Part shown: positions 34,619-43,942 of the stretch, in pieces
How the letters are laid out: each line of letters begins with the position of its first letter
Position numbering within the stretch: position 1 is the first letter of the stretch
NCBI RefSeq assembly: GCF_007785775.2
Contig: NZ_VNIK02000001.1
Location: 186,001-250,000 of the forward strand
DNA from: Flagellimonas hadalis
Lineage (GTDB): Bacteria; Bacteroidota; Bacteroidia; Flavobacteriales; Flavobacteriaceae
DNA length: 64,000 nt
Direction of reading: 5' to 3'
Translations under genes and position numbers: made by a program
Notes under the pieces: model-generated
The model's database searches: none
The model's input: the letters and a program-made list of their open reading frames with translations, nothing else
What the model was told of the DNA's origin: nothing

Positions 34619-37177
34619 ATGAAGAAGACCATTTTACCGTTCCTCGGAGTTTCTCTTTTCTTGCTGGCCTGTCAGCAGCCCAAGCACATCGATCTATTGG
34701 ATGTGGGCATACCCCTTGCGATGGCCGAGTATCGCAAGGAACAGGTTACCGATGTGGTCTATGGCCTTTCTTTTGACATTCCAGAAGATAAAACACAGCC
34801 AATTCCCTCAAAACTGAAACTGGATCTGGAAATCCATGACCTTTCCCAGCCACTCTACCTTGATTTTAATGCAGATGCCTCGCTGTTGAAACAGCTTACC
34901 ATTAATGGTAAGCAGCAAGAGATCCACCATGAAAAAGAGCACTTGCTCATCTCAGATGGTCTCCAAAAGGGCAGCAATACTATCGAAATTTTGTTCGATG
35001 CAGGCGAGCAGTCCCTGAACCGAAACGAGGACTACCTTTATACCTTGTTGGTGCCGGAACGGGCGAGTACTTTATTTCCCTGTTTTGACCAGCCCAATAT
35101 TAAGGCGAAATATGTTTTGGACGTGACCGCGCCCAAAGATTGGAAAGTGCTTTGCGGTGCTACTTTGGAAAATAGGACAGAGCAGGCTGGCAAGGTTCAC
35201 TATCAGTTTGCGAAGAGCGACCCCATGAGCACCTATCTTTTTTCGATGGTCGCGGGCAAGTTTGAATCATCCACGGAGAACCCGGGCATCTTCGATATGA
35301 CTTTTCTTTTTAGGGAGAGCGATACGGCCAAGGTCAGGCCCAGTTTGCCCATTGTGTACGACCTGCACCAGCGGTCCATTGATTTTTTACAGGGATACAC
35401 CGAATATGAATTTCCATTCCAAAAATTGGATTTTGCCGCCATTCCTGGTTTTCAATATGGGGGCATGGAGCATGTGGGAGCCATACAGTATCGGGAATCC
35501 TCCCTGTTTCTGGATGCGAGTGCCACCGAACGGCAGCACTTAGGTAGGGCCAAACTCATTGCACACGAAACGGCCCATATGTGGTTTGGCGATCTGGTCA
35601 CCATGGATTGGTTCAACGATGTGTGGATGAAAGAGGTATTTGCCAATTTTATGGCGGACAAGATCATCAACCCGACTTTTCCCGATGTCAACCACCAATT
35701 GCAATTCATGACCGCACATTACCGGGGTGCCTATGCGGAGGATAGGACCCGCGGCACCAATCCCATCCGCCAACAACTGGACAACTTGAAGAATGCGGGC
35801 AGTCTGTATGGAGGTATCATCTATAACAAGGCCCCTATCATGATGCGGCAACTGGAAGCTGCCATTGGTGAGACAGGGTTTCGGGAAGGCATTCGGGAAT
35901 ATATCTCCAGATTTGCCTATGGCAATGCCACATGGAAAGACCTGGTGGAAATCTTGGACAATCAAACGCCCGACGACTTGAAGAAATGGAGCGAGGTGTG
36001 GGTGAACCAATCCGGGAGGCCCATTTTCAATGAGGAGGTTACGTATGAAAATGGAAAAATAAAACAACTAGCCATTTCGCAACGAGCGGAAGATGGCAGT
36101 GACAAACTGTGGCCCCAATCCTTTGAGATCACCCTGGTCTACCCGGACAGTGTGCTTGTGTTTCCGGTTACCATTGCGGACAGTACGGTCATCTTGCCCC
36201 AAGCTGCCGGAAAACCCAGACCAGAGGCCATTCTCTACAATTCCAACGCTTTTGGCTATGGGGTGTTTCCGATAGCGACCTCGGATTTTCCTATTATCAA
36301 AGACTTAGGGGATGAGGTGGCGAGAGGGCATGCCTACCTGAATACGTATGAAAATATCCTTTCGGGCAATATTTCACCCAAGGAAGGATTGGATTTTTTT
36401 GCAAAAGGCATTCAGAATGTACAAAATGAATTGATACATGGTATGCTTTGTGGTCAAATCAATGGTCTTTTCTGGAGCTATCTTACAGCAGAAGAGCGCA
36501 ACAAAGAGCAGCCTTCGTTGGAAAAAATGCTGTGGGAAGAACTGATGAACAGGCAGCATGCACCCAATATCAAGAAAAATCTTTTTGGTCTATGGAAAGG
36601 ATTGGCCTATTCAGATGTGGCCAAAGCAAAGCTTTTTTCCATTTGGAACAAGGCAGTGACCATACCGGACCTTAAATTGAACGAAGATGATTTTACCGAT
36701 ATGGCGATGACCTTGGCACTTTTTGGACAGAAGGACGCCCAAAAGATCATGGATAGGGCAAGGGCCCAATTGTCCAACCCAGACAAGGTAAGACGTTTTG
36801 ACTTTTTGAGGCCTACACTCTCCGCTGATGAATCGGAACGGGATGCCTTTTTTGTGTCTTTGAGTGATGCGAGCAACCGTGAAAAGGAATCGTGGGTACT
36901 TACCGCCTGTGGTTATATCCACCATCCATTGCGACAGGAGTCAGCCATCAAGCATGTGCCTCTGGCCTTGGAACTGCTCGAAGAAATCCAGAAAACAGGA
37001 GATATCTTTTTCCCCAAAGGATGGCTCAGTAACACGGTGGGCCAATACCAATCCCTGGAAGCCTATTCGATGGTGGAACGTTATTTGGCCGAAAATCCAG
37101 ATTTGAATGAATCACTCCAAGGAAAACTGTTACAGGCCACGGACAATCTGTACCGTTTTGTGGAGATGGGAAAATAA
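34619..37177 (+). CDS. M1-family aminopeptidase lipoprotein
   Basis: An 852-aa zinc aminopeptidase. A lipobox FLLAC ends the signal peptide (Cys at residue 18), which fixes the start at 34619 rather than a frame extension 12 codons longer. The exopeptidase motif GGMEH is at residues 281-285 and the zinc site HETAH at 316-320, with the third ligand E339. It removes N-terminal residues from peptides and is predicted to be anchored to the cell envelope. The C-terminal 300 residues are helical, as in ERAP-like M1 enzymes. It is convergent with mnmE. Confidence 0.92.
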   Translation: MKKTILPFLGVSLFLLACQQPKHIDLLDVGIPLAMAEYRKEQVTDVVYGLSFDIPEDKTQPIPSKLKLDLEIHDLSQPLYLDFNADASLLKQLTINGKQQEIHHEKEHLLISDGLQKGSNTIEILFDAGEQSLNRNEDYLYTLLVPERASTLFPCFDQPNIKAKYVLDVTAPKDWKVLCGATLENRTEQAGKVHYQFAKSDPMSTYLFSMVAGKFESSTENPGIFDMTFLFRESDTAKVRPSLPIVYDLHQRSIDFLQGYTEYEFPFQKLDFAAIPGFQYGGMEHVGAIQYRESSLFLDASATERQHLGRAKLIAHETAHMWFGDLVTMDWFNDVWMKEVFANFMADKIINPTFPDVNHQLQFMTAHYRGAYAEDRTRGTNPIRQQLDNLKNAGSLYGGIIYNKAPIMMRQLEAAIGETGFREGIREYISRFAYGNATWKDLVEILDNQTPDDLKKWSEVWVNQSGRPIFNEEVTYENGKIKQLAISQRAEDGSDKLWPQSFEITLVYPDSVLVFPVTIADSTVILPQAAGKPRPEAILYNSNAFGYGVFPIATSDFPIIKDLGDEVARGHAYLNTYENILSGNISPKEGLDFFAKGIQNVQNELIHGMLCGQINGLFWSYLTAEERNKEQPSLEKMLWEELMNRQHAPNIKKNLFGLWKGLAYSDVAKAKLFSIWNKAVTIPDLKLNEDDFTDMAMTLALFGQKDAQKIMDRARAQLSNPDKVRRFDFLRPTLSADESERDAFFVSLSDASNREKESWVLTACGYIHHPLRQESAIKHVPLALELLEEIQKTGDIFFPKGWLSNTVGQYQSLEAYSMVERYLAENPDLNESLQGKLLQATDNLYRFVEMGK

Positions 37178-37186
37178 GCTATGCTT

Positions 37187-38557
37187 TTATTTGCCGATAC
37201 AGAAATTGGAAAATATATTTCCCAATAGATCATCGGTCGTCACACTTCCTGTAATCTCACCTAGGTGAAAGAGCGCTTGGCGGATGTCGATGGACAAAAG
37301 ATCGCTGGAAACATCCATGTCCATACCTTCTTTTACTTTTTGGATTTCTTCCAATGCCTTCAGCAGTGCATCATAGTGCCTGCTATTGGTAATGATGGTG
37401 CTATCGCCACTCAATGCTCCGGAATCCACAAGGTCAAGCAGCTTCTTTTCGAGCTCCTCGATTCCGATTTTATGTTTAGCGGAAAGGAAGAGCACATTGG
37501 GAATCTGCGTTTTCAATAACTGGATCTGTTCCTCGTCCAAGAGGTCCACCTTATTGCAAATGGGTAATAACTGTTTGTTGGGATACCTGTTCTGGATCTG
37601 TTCCAATTCTTTCCTATCAAAATCGAGTCGGTCAAAAAGATAGATGATCAGTCGGGCCTTTTCAATTTTGTCAAAAGTCCGTTCGATCCCAATTTTTTCG
37701 ACCACATCCTGGGTTTCCCTGATTCCTGCGGTATCGATGAACCTAAAATTGATGCCCTTGATGCTGATATGGTCTTCCACGGTATCCCTGGTTGTCCCGG
37801 CGATTTCACTGACGATGGCCCGTTCTTCATTCAGCAGCACATTGAGCAGCGTGGATTTCCCCACGTTTGGCTGCCCGACGATGGCCACGGGGATGCCATT
37901 TTTGATCACATTGCCCAGTGCAAAGGAATCAATCAGTTTTTTAAGGACTTCGCTGATTTTGGTCAACAATTCATTGAACTGTGTTCTATCGGCAAACTCC
38001 ACATCCTCTTGGGAAAAATCGAGTTCCAGTTCGATCAATGAAGCAAAGTTCAAAAGTTCTTGTCGCAACTGATGTATCTCATTGCTGAAACCTCCCCTCA
38101 TTTGCTGCATGGCGATGTCATGGGCCGCTTCACTGTCACTGGCAATAAGGTCGGCAACAGCTTCGGCCTGGCTCAAATCCATCTTGCCATTCAGAAAGGC
38201 ACGCAGGGTAAACTCCCCAGCGGAAGCGGTGCGGCAACCATTTCGCAGCAAGAGTTGGATGATCTGTTGTTGGATGAAGGGAGAACCGTGGCAGGAAATT
38301 TCCACTACGTTTTCGCCCGTGTAGGAATGGGGTCCCTTGAAAATGGACACCAAGGCTTCATCCAACACCTTTTTTCCATCCACGATGTGTCCCAAATGGA
38401 TGGTATGGGTTTTCTGGTCTTTCAGTTTTTTTCCTTTGATGGACTGGAAGATAATGTCCACCAAAGCGATGGCATCGGGTCCCGAGACCCTAATTATCGC
38501 AATGGCTCCCGTTCCCGAAGGAGTTGCCAAGGCCACTATGTTATCTGCGTACGACAT
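37187..38557 (-). CDS. mnmE: tRNA uridine-5-carboxymethylaminomethyl GTPase MnmE
   Basis: A 456-aa GTPase that, with MnmG, modifies the wobble uridine of certain tRNAs. The N-terminal formyl-THF-binding domain starts DNIVALATPSGTGAIAIIRVSG. The inserted G domain has G1 GQPNVGKST, the G3 region DTAG and G4 NKVD, and the protein ends in the conserved CIGK. The ATG at 38557 is preferred to a GTG two codons upstream. It faces a divergent DUF4870 gene and converges with the M1 aminopeptidase, 9 bp away. Confidence 0.95.
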   Translation of the reverse strand: MSYADNIVALATPSGTGAIAIIRVSGPDAIALVDIIFQSIKGKKLKDQKTHTIHLGHIVDGKKVLDEALVSIFKGPHSYTGENVVEISCHGSPFIQQQIIQLLLRNGCRTASAGEFTLRAFLNGKMDLSQAEAVADLIASDSEAAHDIAMQQMRGGFSNEIHQLRQELLNFASLIELELDFSQEDVEFADRTQFNELLTKISEVLKKLIDSFALGNVIKNGIPVAIVGQPNVGKSTLLNVLLNEERAIVSEIAGTTRDTVEDHISIKGINFRFIDTAGIRETQDVVEKIGIERTFDKIEKARLIIYLFDRLDFDRKELEQIQNRYPNKQLLPICNKVDLLDEEQIQLLKTQIPNVLFLSAKHKIGIEELEKKLLDLVDSGALSGDSTIITNSRHYDALLKALEEIQKVKEGMDMDVSSDLLSIDIRQALFHLGEITGSVTTDDLLGNIFSNFCIGK

Positions 38558-38643
38558 GGGCACAAAAGTACGAATAAGTGGAATGCTGTAACATTTTTGG
38601 AAATTTACATACTGATAAGTTGAATCATCAAAACAATCAAAAA

Positions 38644-39003
38644 ATGGAAGTCATCAATCACACCACCGTTAGAAAGGACACCACTTTGTTGTCCGTTGCA
38701 CATCTTACCCAGCTTTTGCACTACGTGACAGGCTTTGGGGGATTCATTGTTCCGCTCATCATTTGGCTGGCATCCAGAAAAAGTGTCGAGGGCATGGACG
38801 AACATGGTAGGGCCATCATTAACCTACAATTGAGCTTATTGCTTTACATCATATTGAGCATTCCGGCCATATTATTGCTGGGGTTGGGCATATTGGGCCT
38901 GATTGCCGTAGGTATTATGGGATTTGTACTTCCCATTGTCAATGCGGTGAAAGCGGCCAATGGGGAATCACCTTCGTATTTTATGACCATAAAATTTCTC
39001 TAA
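38644..39003 (+). CDS. DUF4870 (Tic20-like) membrane protein
   Basis: A 119-aa protein with three predicted membrane helices (about residues 30-46, 70-90, 92-108), matching the DUF4870/Tic20-like family. The segment ASRKSVEGMDEHGRAIINLQLS is typical of the family. The start at 38644 puts a hydrophilic 20-residue tail first. Function in bacteria is unknown. It converges on dnaN, separated by a symmetrical terminator. Confidence 0.82.
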   Translation: MEVINHTTVRKDTTLLSVAHLTQLLHYVTGFGGFIVPLIIWLASRKSVEGMDEHGRAIINLQLSLLLYIILSIPAILLLGLGILGLIAVGIMGFVLPIVNAVKAANGESPSYFMTIKFL

Positions 39004-39007
39004 AAGA

Positions 39008-39035
39008 AAAAGCTGGAAATTGTTTTCCAGCTTTT
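39008..39035. terminator. Bidirectional terminator between DUF4870 gene and dnaN
   Basis: AAAAGCTGGAAA-TTGT-TTTCCAGCTTTT is a perfect 12-bp stem with a 4-nt loop. It has A-rich sequence on the left and T-rich sequence on the right, so it can end transcripts from both convergent genes. Confidence 0.8.
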
Positions 39036-39059
39036 GTCTTTATATAGTATAGTTTTTTA

Positions 39060-40178
39060 TCAACTATTTAGCATCACGGGCATTACCAACATGGTCACAT
39101 GCTCTCCTTCATCCAATCCATCGATCGGGGTAAGGATCCCGGCTCGGTTGGGCAGACTCATCTCCAAAGAAACATCATCCGAGGAGAGGTTGTTGAGCAT
39201 TTCCAACAAGAACCTGGAGTTGAAGCCTATCTGCATATCGTCCCCTTGGTAGGAACAGGAGAGTCTTTCCTCGGCCTTGTTGCTGTAATCCACATCCTCC
39301 GCAGAAATATTGAGCTCTGCTCCGGCAATCTTTAAACGGATTTGGTGCGTGGTCTTATTGGAGAAAATGGAAACCCTACGCACCGAGCTCAAGAACTGGT
39401 TCCTGGAAATGGTGAGCTTGTTTGGGTTTTCCTTTGGAATTACTGCTTCGTAATTGGGGTATTTTCCATCGATCAACCTACAGATGAGTACCGTGTTGTC
39501 AAAAATGAATTTGGCATTGCTGTCGTTGTACTCTATGGTCACTTCGGACTCCGAACCGGCCAAAATTCCCTTCAAAAGGTTCAAAGGCTTTTTGGGCATG
39601 ATGAACTCGGCGACCTGGGAAGCACTCACATCCTGACGTTGGTATTTTACCAATTTGTGTGCATCTGTAGCCACAAACGTAAGGTTCTCGGGAGAAAACT
39701 GGAAAAACACACCGCTCATCACGGGACGAAGGTCATCGTTTCCAGCGGCAAAAATCGTTTTGTTGATGGCCGTCGCCAAAATATCACCCAAAAGGGTAGT
39801 GGAGCTTGGATTGCCTACTTCCACTGCTTTGGGGAACTCGGCACCATCGGCATAGGCCAAGGCATATTTACCGTGGTTGGAGCTGATTTCCACTGTATTG
39901 TTGTCCTCCACCACAAAGGTGAGGGGCTGCTCGGGAAACGTTTTCAAGGTATCCAGCAACAAGCGTGCGGGCACGGCAATGGCACCTTCGGCATCGGAAT
40001 CCACTTCCAGCACAGAGCTTATGGTGGTTTCAAGGTCCGATGCGGAAACGGTCAATTGGTTCTTTTTCAGGTCGAACAAAAAATTGTCGAGGATGGGCAG
40101 GGTATTGCTATTGTTGATAACTCCTCCCAAAACCTGCAATTGTTTCAATAAATATGTACTGGATACGATAAACTTCAT
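39060..40178 (-). CDS. dnaN: DNA polymerase III beta subunit (sliding clamp)
   Basis: A 372-aa protein covering all three clamp domains, starting MKFIVSSTYLLKQLQVLGGVI and ending with the VMPVMLNS version of the family's C-terminal M-P-M-R-type tail. It forms the dimeric ring that tethers the replicase to DNA. The ATG at 40178 is preferred to a TTG one codon upstream. It is a single gene here, away from dnaA and recF, with its own candidate promoter. Confidence 0.96.
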   Translation of the reverse strand: MKFIVSSTYLLKQLQVLGGVINNSNTLPILDNFLFDLKKNQLTVSASDLETTISSVLEVDSDAEGAIAVPARLLLDTLKTFPEQPLTFVVEDNNTVEISSNHGKYALAYADGAEFPKAVEVGNPSSTTLLGDILATAINKTIFAAGNDDLRPVMSGVFFQFSPENLTFVATDAHKLVKYQRQDVSASQVAEFIMPKKPLNLLKGILAGSESEVTIEYNDSNAKFIFDNTVLICRLIDGKYPNYEAVIPKENPNKLTISRNQFLSSVRRVSIFSNKTTHQIRLKIAGAELNISAEDVDYSNKAEERLSCSYQGDDMQIGFNSRFLLEMLNNLSSDDVSLEMSLPNRAGILTPIDGLDEGEHVTMLVMPVMLNS

Positions 40179-40251
40179 CAAAGAAATTCTTTAGTATTGT
40201 TGGCCATCCGGTCGATATTTCCCTGAACAGGCCTTATAAAATAGATAAAAG

Positions 40252-40287
40252 CAAATATATCCCAAAAGGGATTAGTAAAGAAACAAA
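40252..40287 (-). promoter_or_regulatory. Candidate Bacteroidota promoter for dnaN
   Basis: On the minus strand TTTG (40284-40287) and TATATTTG (40252-40259) form a -33/-7 pair with a 24-nt spacer, slightly long. Transcription would start near 40246, giving a leader of about 68 nt. Confidence 0.45.
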
Positions 40288-40297
40288 ATTATTAACA

Positions 40298-41962
40298 TTA
40301 AGCGCTGAATTTCCGCTTTCGGTAAAAGCTGAAGAACACGCCAAAAATCAAGGTCAAAACCACTGGAAATCCAATGTTTATCAACTGCCATTTTGTTTTT
40401 TGGGCCGCAATTTTTTCAACATCAAGCAGGGGAATGGACACTTTTCGGTTCCTAATGTTTATAAGTCCGGTATCGTCCAAGAGGTAGTTGGTGCTGTTCA
40501 CCAGGAATTCCTTGTTGCCATAAAAGCTATTGGTCCATTTGTCATAACCCAGTTCCAAGGGTCTGCCGTTCCGCAATTGGTTTTTGATAAGATCACCGTC
40601 GGAAATCACCAGCATTTGGTTGGCTGGGCCATCATCCAAAGAGTTCCGGAGATCCAAAGGCTTCACCCTGTTCTTGTACATGGAAGAAAAATTACCTTCG
40701 ACCAAAACGGCCAAGGGAAGATTGCCATTGTTGTACAGCTCTTTGTTGGGCGGAGTGTTGAGAATGTCCAAACTGACCTGTCTGGGCACACCGTCTGTTT
40801 TTGAAAGGGGAGAACTTTGCAACAAGACCGTTTTGCTGTAATCATTTTCCAGTAGCTCAATGGTGCTGGCAAACTGGAAGCGAACGGCCTCGATATTGGT
40901 GTTGATGGGATGATCGTTCCTGGAAAAGACCATGGGATAATAATACCAGGGCAATGGGTTGTACTGGGAATCATTGCCTTCGCCTGTTGCCAGAACAATC
41001 TGGGTGAAATATAAATCATTGACCAGAACAGGATCTATCCTAATGCCATAGGAAAAGAAAAGATCCTTCAGGTTCAACTCGCGGGGAAGGGCGAAGGCAC
41101 TGCCACCTCCGGCATAGATGCTGTCCATTTCCATGGCCACCTGATCCATCAACCAAATGGATTTACCGCCCTGCACCATAAATTGGTCCATCACAAATTT
41201 TTCCTCATCCGTAAATGCTTGGGTCGGCTTGGCAATCACCACCAAATCAAAACCTTTAAGTTGGTCCAGCACCTTCTGCGGATTGTTGGCCACGGAATCC
41301 AAAGTGATGGCCCCAATGTTGTAATAATCCCGAATCGTGGTCAGATAATCGGCCATTTCCACGTCCCGGAGTTCCCCGTTGCCCTTGATGACAGCAATAC
41401 TTTTCTTCTCGGTGATGCTCAATTTGGTGAACGCATCGGCGAAGGCATATTCCAACTGCTGTACCGAATTGTTGATAAGGTCTTCCGGTGTTGAGCCCAA
41501 TTTGTTCTTCAACAATGGCACTTTCACGGTCTGATCTTTATAATTGACCATGGCCCAAGGAAAGACCAGTTCGTTGGAGACCTTTCCACTTTCCACTATG
41601 TTCACATTGGCAGGTTGCAAACCAAGACCTTGGAGCTCCGCAATGGTCTGTTGTACCCGCTCCTCATCTTCCAGAGGGTCCACCAAGTTGTATTTGATGT
41701 TCGCATTCTTTGAAGCGAAGGATTCCAGCAATTGGACGGTCTCAGTTTTGAGTCGGGAAAATTCCGGCGGAATATTTCCATCCAAAAGAATATCAATTAT
41801 CACTGGGGAATCGAATTTTTGGGCCACATCCACTGCTGGTTGCGAAAGCGTATAACGTTTGTCCTCCGTAAGATCGAAACGGGCGTAGGCATAACGGGCC
41901 AAAATGTTCAGGACGACCACTGCAACAATGGCCACAAGCGCTGAAAGGAGTAATTTTTTCAT
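40298..41962 (-). CDS. gldG: Gliding motility ABC transporter component GldG
   Basis: A 554-aa protein with an N-terminal membrane anchor (residues 7-24), a large extracytoplasmic domain and a C-terminal membrane helix (LINIGFPVVLTLIFGVFFSFY) before a basic RKRKFSA tail. The region RFDLTEDKRYTLSQPAVD is characteristic of GldG and related ABC_transp_aux proteins. With GldF and the ATPase GldA (not in this window) it forms a transporter found in gliding Bacteroidota, whose exact role in gliding is debated. It overlaps gldF by 4 bp. Confidence 0.93.
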   Translation of the reverse strand: MKKLLLSALVAIVAVVVLNILARYAYARFDLTEDKRYTLSQPAVDVAQKFDSPVIIDILLDGNIPPEFSRLKTETVQLLESFASKNANIKYNLVDPLEDEERVQQTIAELQGLGLQPANVNIVESGKVSNELVFPWAMVNYKDQTVKVPLLKNKLGSTPEDLINNSVQQLEYAFADAFTKLSITEKKSIAVIKGNGELRDVEMADYLTTIRDYYNIGAITLDSVANNPQKVLDQLKGFDLVVIAKPTQAFTDEEKFVMDQFMVQGGKSIWLMDQVAMEMDSIYAGGGSAFALPRELNLKDLFFSYGIRIDPVLVNDLYFTQIVLATGEGNDSQYNPLPWYYYPMVFSRNDHPINTNIEAVRFQFASTIELLENDYSKTVLLQSSPLSKTDGVPRQVSLDILNTPPNKELYNNGNLPLAVLVEGNFSSMYKNRVKPLDLRNSLDDGPANQMLVISDGDLIKNQLRNGRPLELGYDKWTNSFYGNKEFLVNSTNYLLDDTGLINIRNRKVSIPLLDVEKIAAQKTKWQLINIGFPVVLTLIFGVFFSFYRKRKFSA

Positions 41963-42690
41963 CGGGGCAATTGTTTTAAACGTTGAAAGGTGAGGTACAG
42001 GAACAAAGCGGTCAATGATATAAAATAAACCAGGTCACGGGTATCCATCACGCCCCGGGCGATACTGTCAAAATGGGACCTGGCACCAAATCCCTGAACC
42101 ATTTGTTGGGTCTCTCCATTGGCGAACAAGGAGGAAACGGCATCAAATCCATTAAAGATCAAAAAGCAGAGCAGGATGCCCACAATGAACGCAATGATCT
42201 GGTTGTCGGACAGGGTAGAGGCAAAAACGCCGATAGCGGTATAGGCCGCAATCAAAAAAAGCAAGCCAAAATAGGACCCCAACACCACACCCAGATCATA
42301 ATTTCCCTCGATCACCCCAAGGCTGGAAATGGCAAAAACGTAAACCACCGTAGGAACGATGGCGATGATACAGAGGAGGAAGGCTCCCAAGAACTTGCCC
42401 GACACCAATTTTCCGATAGATATGGGTTTGATGAGCAAGAGTTCCAAAGTGCCCATCTTGCGTTCTTCGGAAAAGCTTTTCATGGTGATGGCGGGTACCA
42501 GAAATATAAAGATCCATGGGGCCAAAAGGAAAAAATTGCCCAGATCGGCAAAGCCGTAATCAAAAATATTGTAATCGCCCTTGAACACCCATAGGAATAG
42601 CCCATTGAGCAAAAGGAACGCACCCACGATCAAATAACCGATGGGCGATGTAAAAAAGGACCTGACCTCTCTCTTAAAAATTGCGAACAT
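41959..42690 (-). CDS. gldF: Gliding motility ABC transporter permease GldF
   Basis: A 243-aa ABC-2-type permease with six predicted membrane spans, starting MFAIFKREVRSFFTSPIGYL. The segment MKSFSEERKMGTLELLLIKPIS is typical of ABC-2 permeases. The ATG at 42690 overlaps the stop of the monooxygenase-like gene and its own stop overlaps gldG by 4 bp, so the three are translationally coupled. A TTG one codon upstream was not chosen. Confidence 0.93.
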   Translation of the reverse strand: MFAIFKREVRSFFTSPIGYLIVGAFLLLNGLFLWVFKGDYNIFDYGFADLGNFFLLAPWIFIFLVPAITMKSFSEERKMGTLELLLIKPISIGKLVSGKFLGAFLLCIIAIVPTVVYVFAISSLGVIEGNYDLGVVLGSYFGLLFLIAAYTAIGVFASTLSDNQIIAFIVGILLCFLIFNGFDAVSSLFANGETQQMVQGFGARSHFDSIARGVMDTRDLVYFISLTALFLYLTFQRLKQLPR

Positions 42691-42992
42691 CAAGATGGGT
42701 TTGTTGGTTGGACTTTGTTGACACTCCAGGCCTCGGCCTTTTCCGAGAACAGTTTTTTGGTATGCGACCAGACTTCCTTGAAAAAATCGGAATTTCGATA
42801 GTTTTCCAGATCACCCTCCTTTTCCCACAGGCTATAAGTGAAAAAAATGTTGGGATCATCGATGTCCCGGTACAAATCGACGCTGTTGCAGCCCTCAAAT
42901 GCCAAGATCCTGTTTTTGGATTCATCAAAGATTTGCTCAAAACTAGGAATATTTTCGGGTTTAAAGGTGAGTTTGACGATGCGTATCAACAT
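42690..42992 (-). CDS. ABM-domain (antibiotic biosynthesis monooxygenase-like) protein
   Basis: A 100-aa dimeric alpha+beta barrel protein of the ABM/YgiN-like family: MLIRIVKLTFKPENIPSFEQ, then FEGCNSVDLYRD and FFTYSLWEKEGDLENYR. Family members include quinol monooxygenases and haem-degrading enzymes, but many are uncharacterised. It lies exactly between the SAM hydroxide adenosyltransferase gene, whose stop abuts its start, and gldF, whose ATG overlaps its stop. Its link to either process is unknown. Confidence 0.8.
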   Translation of the reverse strand: MLIRIVKLTFKPENIPSFEQIFDESKNRILAFEGCNSVDLYRDIDDPNIFFTYSLWEKEGDLENYRNSDFFKEVWSHTKKLFSEKAEAWSVNKVQPTNPS

Positions 42993-43823
42993 TTAAAGGA
43001 AATTTACGGTTACGGTGTCCCTGTAATTCAACCCAAGTAGGGAAGAGGCCCCACCCACCGAGTTCAGGTCGCTTTTAAAAATGGCCAGTTCCATATATCC
43101 CGCCGAATTGAAAAGTGCGAGGGCATCGCCCGGACCCTTGCGCTGGCTTCTGTCCAGGTCGTAGTTGATGATGCCGTTGTAGCTATGGTGTACCTCCTTT
43201 ATTTTGGTGGTGCGTGCATTGATCTCAAAGCTCCGCCCATTACGATAGGCTTCAAAAAGGCTCTTTTGGATGTTGGTGACCACATTCCCATAATTGTCGA
43301 TATAGATGACATTTCCGGAAATGGTCCTTCCTTCATTGAGAATCCTTGGCTCAAATTCGCGCAGTTCCCGAAGCTCATCGAACGGTTTACCAACAACTTC
43401 CAGTTTTCCCCCACGGGCAATATGGCAGGCCACTTGGACAAAGACGTTCAGCACGGGAAATGAACCGGGATTGGCATTGGGAAGGCGTATCTCCACTATT
43501 TTTTCAGGGGGTATTTCCGAAGTGATCAACGACATGACCCCATTGTTGGAACTTACAAAATAATGTCCGTCCACCTGCACCACAAGATGCTGGTTTTCAG
43601 GTGAAAGTTCAGAATCCACCCCAACAATGTGCACGGTTCCCTTTGGGAAGGCTGTATAGGCGTTCTTGAGGATATAGGCACATTCCTGGATGTTGAAAGG
43701 GCTTATCGAGTGGGAAATATCAACAATATGGGCATCGGGAAGATTGGTCAGTATGGTCCCTTTTACAGCACCAACAAAGTGATCCTTATGGCCGAAATCT
43801 GTAGTTAAGGTTATGATTGCCAT
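42993..43823 (-). CDS. SAM hydroxide adenosyltransferase (DUF62 family)
   Basis: A 276-aa protein of the fluorinase/chlorinase-related DUF62 family, which hydrolyses S-adenosylmethionine to adenosine and methionine using hydroxide. The N-terminus IITLTTDFGHKDHFVGAVKG carries the Asp-His residues of the SAM pocket, and GNVIYIDNYGNVVTN is the conserved C-terminal domain signature. It heads a four-gene minus-strand run ending in gldG. The physiological role of this family is unclear. Confidence 0.88.
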   Translation of the reverse strand: MAIITLTTDFGHKDHFVGAVKGTILTNLPDAHIVDISHSISPFNIQECAYILKNAYTAFPKGTVHIVGVDSELSPENQHLVVQVDGHYFVSSNNGVMSLITSEIPPEKIVEIRLPNANPGSFPVLNVFVQVACHIARGGKLEVVGKPFDELRELREFEPRILNEGRTISGNVIYIDNYGNVVTNIQKSLFEAYRNGRSFEINARTTKIKEVHHSYNGIINYDLDRSQRKGPGDALALFNSAGYMELAIFKSDLNSVGGASSLLGLNYRDTVTVNFL

Positions 43824-43868
43824 GCAATACTGTTGATATGTTTTTCCGTCCTCAAATTGATTTTTGGT

Positions 43869-43876
43869 TAAGTTTG
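43869..43876 (+). promoter_or_regulatory. Candidate -7 box for phoH
   Basis: TAAGTTTG matches TAnnTTTG. Transcription would start near 43881, about 60 nt before the TTG start at 43943, and within the longer frame that begins at 43817. This favours the shorter protein. No good -33 box was seen. Confidence 0.4.
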
Positions 43877-43942
43877 TGTGTAAAATTAATTAAAAAAGAA
43901 CGAATACGATTCTTCAAAAACAACCATAACACCTCACTTTTT

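Noticed and set aside
43817-43942. Longer N-terminus for PhoH
   Set aside because: Overlaps the divergent gene's start and a TAnnTTTG box; the TTG at 43943 gives the usual family N-terminus.
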